From NCBI GenBank assembly GCA_905178155.1, contig CAJINV010000004.1:10134381-10198380 (forward strand): a DNA stretch of 64,000 nt, read 5' to 3'. Below, one piece after another: positions 61,041-64,000 of the stretch. The position numbers and the translations under genes were made by a program. Origin of the DNA: Amoebophrya sp. A120. Taxonomy: Eukaryota; Sar; Dinophyceae; Syndiniales; Amoebophryaceae. The stretch's first letter is position 1; each line of letters begins with the position of its first letter. The notes beneath the pieces are model-generated. The model searched no databases, had not been told where the DNA came from, and saw nothing but the letters and a program-made list of their open reading frames with translations.

Positions 61041-64000
61041 ATGCTCCGTCAAGACAAGTTTTTGCTGGCCGCGCACCCGGACTACCTCGCGTCCGAGGAA
61101 GAAACCAGACAGTTCATCCATCACTGCTTCAGAAACAACCTGAATCTACTTGCCGCCAGCTTCGGGTACGACCAGGTCCTGGGAAGTAGCACTACATCTT
61201 CTTCAAGGGCGGGTGGGGACCACGAGGACCCGGGTGATATTGAGCGCACGACCACCACCGCTTGTAACTCTAATTATGACGGCAAGAACCCCGAGACACA
61301 CCCGGCGTACGCCCAGATGTTCCACACTGCGACGCGCATGCTCTGGCAGGCCAAGCAGGAGAAGCCGAAGAATCAGAAAGAGCTGCTGGAAAAGGGCGAA
61401 GCGTGGTTACGGGAGTGTTTGGAGTACCGGGAGCAGTACCGGCTGAAGGAGGCACTGTTTGACGTACCAAGTGCAAAAATGTCTGGGTCTGGAAGAATGC
61501 AACTTGTGATGCTACATTTGGATTCCAAAAAAAACTGTATTGCGTGAGTAGCAAAGGGAATGCAATTTTTGCTACGCTGAGAAGGCATTTGTCATGCGCA
61601 ATTATAGGCATCAAGAAGCCCTCAAAAAATCTGTATTGCTAGGGTATGCATCACAGACATCATGGCTCATGCAAAACGTGCATGACAAGTTTCAGAATCT
61701 TCCAGACCCAGACACTTTTGCATTTGATATGACGTAAAGTTCAACAAAACGCACGTTCGGCTGTTCCGGAATCTGCTGGGCTACGGTTTCAGCAACCGAG
61801 TCTCCAGAAAAGGGCAGTACGCCGTGCTCTGGACCCGGTTCGGCTACAGCGACTTTGCGGAATTGCAGAAACTGCCGCTGGAGGTCTGTGCCCGGTGCTG
61901 GATGCGAATTTGGGAGTACATGGGCACGGTGCAGATGCGGCACCTCTCCCTGATGGAGGGGAAAATTGTCGACCGCGTGTTGCTCATCGTGGACCTAGCC
62001 AACATGGGGGTTTCGGCGCTGGTACGATACTGAACTGTGAAACATTTTTTTCTCACCACGATCTCTGCCGACGGCGAAAGTTCTACTTGTGTGTGAACAT
62101 ATTCAGATGAAGGTGAAGCAATCGTCTTCTAAGTTCTACTCATATCTTCCAACTATGCCCCAAATACTGTAAATCCAGTCTCAAAATTATCTCAAAACAG
62201 TCCTGGCTCCGCACGTTTCTAAAGCACGTCGCGAATCACACACGGCACCTTTTTCCGGAGTCCATGGCCCACATTCTGATCGTAAACATGCACTGGCTGA
62301 TCCGGGCGCCGACAAACACGCTGTCGCGACTGTTTTTGAATCCCGCCACGCTGTACAAGTTCCGATTTCTCTCCGCGGTGGAGGAGTTGCAGGAGTTCCT
62401 CGACGTGCGGGACATCCCACTCTACTTGAACGGGAAGAACGCCGACCCCCTCCTCAACCCCGACCCGGTCACGGGCCGGCTCCCCGGGGGCCAGGAGGCG
62501 ATTTGGACACAGCAGATGGTGAGAGGGGAAGTAGACGCGAGCGAATATCTAGCCGCGAGAGAGCCTTACGACCGCCACGGAGGATGTAGTAGTAGTATTG
62601 TCGGCGCAGGAGGAGGTGGAGGAGCTGCTGCTGCTGCACCTCCAGGGCAGAATATTACTAACTCGGCTGCAACATCGGCCACCACTACGACGAGTGTGCT
62701 TCCGGTGGGACGAAGAAGTTCATCTTCGAAAGCAAGCAAGAGCAAACTCACTGTTGCTCGTCCAACCCTTGATGCTCATCGTGGCCCACAGATCATGAAC
62801 GCGGATAGTTTTACCAAGGACAGCATCAACCCTCGCGAACCCCCACCGCCGGAGCCAAAAGTGAACGAAGCTGATGGAGTCGTCTTCGGCGACCACTCTG
62901 GCGCAAACGTCTCCGTCAATCATGTAGTGGATGAAATATCAAGTAGACCCGGGGGCACCGCCCCCGGCGGAGAACCATCAGCAGCAGCCGCAGCACGGTC
63001 AGCGAATCTTAAAAGAACTTCTACAGGAAGTGGTCCTGCCGATGAAGTGGATGACCCACTCTGCTCGCGGACCCCTAGCACCTCCCGCCCCTCCAGCAGT
63101 GCCAGCGGAATTTCACTCGCGAAAACGATCTCCGTGTCGAGCAACGACCAGAGCGGGGCGGGCGGCCCAATGACAACGACGACCGGAGCTGGTACTAGTA
63201 GTAAGAATATCACCACCAGCACGACCACGTCCACGCAGCTTCGGCCAGTAGAGCACGACGTCGACGTGGTCGTCCCCACACCTCCCATCAACACGAAGAA
63301 CGCCCCCAGCAACTCTGGATATAGTAGCTCCCACTCCCAGCCCGCCCCTGAGGACGCAGTATGTTTAGTACCCTCTAGCAGTTGCGCAACAACGCCTAGT
63401 ACCTCCCAGAAGTCTTCGTTTTTGCAGGTTCATCTACCCAGTTCGTCTACACCGACCACCACCACCACGACCCCAAATTACATCAACCCGATCGAAGCCG
63501 TTCCATTTGGTGCTCCTGAGGATGCGAAAAGCTCCGCATCCACCACCAGCAGTACTGCCCCATCCAAAAAGTCCTGGTGGAACCGGCGCTCCTCCGACGA
63601 CCAAGCAGATGGCTGCTCTTCAGACACTGCTGCACAACAAGATTCCCCCCGCTCCCTACCCATGTCCAGTGTCGCGGCTCGGAAGATTGGGTGTTTCCCC
63701 GGTGCTGGCACCACCTCGCCGTCCAAAGGACCGCTCGTCCGGGGCGGCATTGCGAAAATGGTCTCGAGATCGTCCGCTTCTTCGACTTCTACCAAGGGAG
63801 GGGGTGTTGAGCAGAAGTCTAGTAGTACTTCTTCTAAACAGCCTCTGCCTCACACGACCACCAGCACCACGAACCGAGCATCTTTACTGTTGCAAAACGA
63901 CGCCCAAATCGACGATTTGTTGGACAAGATGGACGCGGGCGTTCTGGCGACTGGCACGGTCCCGGTCGTTGTTTCTGGTAGAAGGAAATCGTCTTCTGTG
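61041..64000 (+). CDS. CRAL-TRIO (Sec14-like) lipid-binding domain protein, copy 2 (3' end outside window)
   Basis: Starts at ATG 61041 (MLRQDKFLLAAHPDYLASEE), exons 61041-61464, 61735-62021, 62201 to the edge with no stop. Order of features: N-terminal helical region with NLNLLAASFGY and HPAYAQMFHTATRMLWQ; CRAL-TRIO strands YAVLWTRFGYSDF, DRVLLIVDLANMG, SMAHILIVNMHWLIRAP, ATLYKFRFLSAVEELQ, then LNPDPVTGRLPGG. After the domain a long Ser/Thr/Gly-rich tail with poly-Ala and Pro runs continues past the window. It is a paralogue of the gene at 29676 but lacks that gene's N-terminal low-complexity insertion and most of its introners, while having a GT-AG intron that the other copy lacks. Role (lipid transfer or sensing) is inferred from the family. 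Confidence 0.75.
61465..61729 (+). mobile_element. Introner, family A
   Basis: Starts TACCAAGTGCAAAAATGTC (one change from TATC) and ends GACACTTTTGCATTTGATA. Exact duplication TGACG at 61460-61464 and 61730-61734. Frame kept (EALFDV then KFNKTHVRL). Confidence 0.9.
62022..62200 (+). other. Ordinary GT-AG spliceosomal intron
   Basis: GCGCTG/GTACGA...CAAAACAG/TCCTGG, 179 bp, phase 0, no terminal inverted repeats. Removal gives VSALSWLRTFLKHV, aligning with the paralogue at 29676, which has no intron here. Confidence 0.85.

Noticed and set aside
231-61490. Recurring peptide CLGLE(G/T)C at the end of many translated frames
   Set aside because: It is the translation of the family A terminal repeat GTCTGGGTCTGGAA read into by exons, not a protein motif.

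Overview
The window looks like nuclear DNA of a protist, most probably an alveolate of the dinoflagellate/syndinian group. An Amoebophrya-like genome is my best guess, made by inference: I recall that group being described as full of introner elements with inverted repeats and non-canonical splice sites, and a search of the inferred proteins would settle it. The standard genetic code fits every gene. No rRNA, tRNA or CRISPR was found.

The dominant signal is a dense invasion of coding sequence by short terminal-inverted-repeat elements (introners). I mapped 48 of them. Each starts TAT(C/G) and ends (G/C)ATA or a close variant. 33 are flanked by an exact 5-bp target duplication and 7 more by a duplication with one mismatch. 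In all 48 cases removing the element plus one 5-bp copy restores the reading frame of the host gene. Families are named here by the inward terminal repeat: A = GTCTGGGTCTGGAA (17 copies); B = GCAAAAGTATCGTACTCGTA (8); C = TTCTCAAACGTTAC (6); D = GTGTTAACGTTAACGG (1); E = GAAAAAT followed by C-runs (4); F = AAAACGTACCCAC (3); G = AAAAGCTGGCAGGGCATA (1); H = CTGNTTCACTGTGA (1); I = AAAAAAGTGNTACAGTTAC (1); J = ACAACTCCCCCTCCC (1); K = AAGAAAAAAACT (1); L = AAAGTTTGTCAC (1); M = TATGG..GTCAGG (2); plus one unassigned. Nearly all carry an internal TTGTNATGC / GCATNACAA motif beside the terminal repeats. Only one of the 48 can be excised exactly with GT-AG ends. A few ordinary GT-AG introns also occur (9246-9417, 62022-62200, probably 37182-37807).

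Layout, all host genes on the + strand: 1-3211, 3' part of an M16 metallopeptidase gene; 4138-5082, GNAT acetyltransferase without introners; 5575-13563, pentameric ligand-gated ion channel homologue; 14409-19579, large Ser/Thr-rich protein of unknown function; 21210-27772, secreted GH81-GH16 beta-1,3-glucanase fusion; 29676-34455, CRAL-TRIO (Sec14-like) protein; 36093-58574, one very interrupted gene for an 897-residue protein of unknown function with signal peptide and C-terminal membrane segments; 61041 to the right edge, a second CRAL-TRIO gene, paralogous to the one at 29676.

Three introners have become multi-kilobase introns by nested insertion. 38958-47339 is a B introner holding an 8.2-kb foldback element with ~0.8-kb inverted arms, arrays of small hairpins and a central palindrome. 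52473-58004 is an M introner holding a 5.2-kb Copia-type LTR retrotransposon on the - strand with its own 5-bp duplication. 9472-12822 is a C introner holding ~3.1 kb of satellite-like DNA. In each case the flanking exons still join in frame. The genes show no obvious shared pathway, though a secreted beta-glucanase, a ligand-gated channel and lipid-binding CRAL-TRIO proteins would suit a marine, possibly parasitic, eukaryote.
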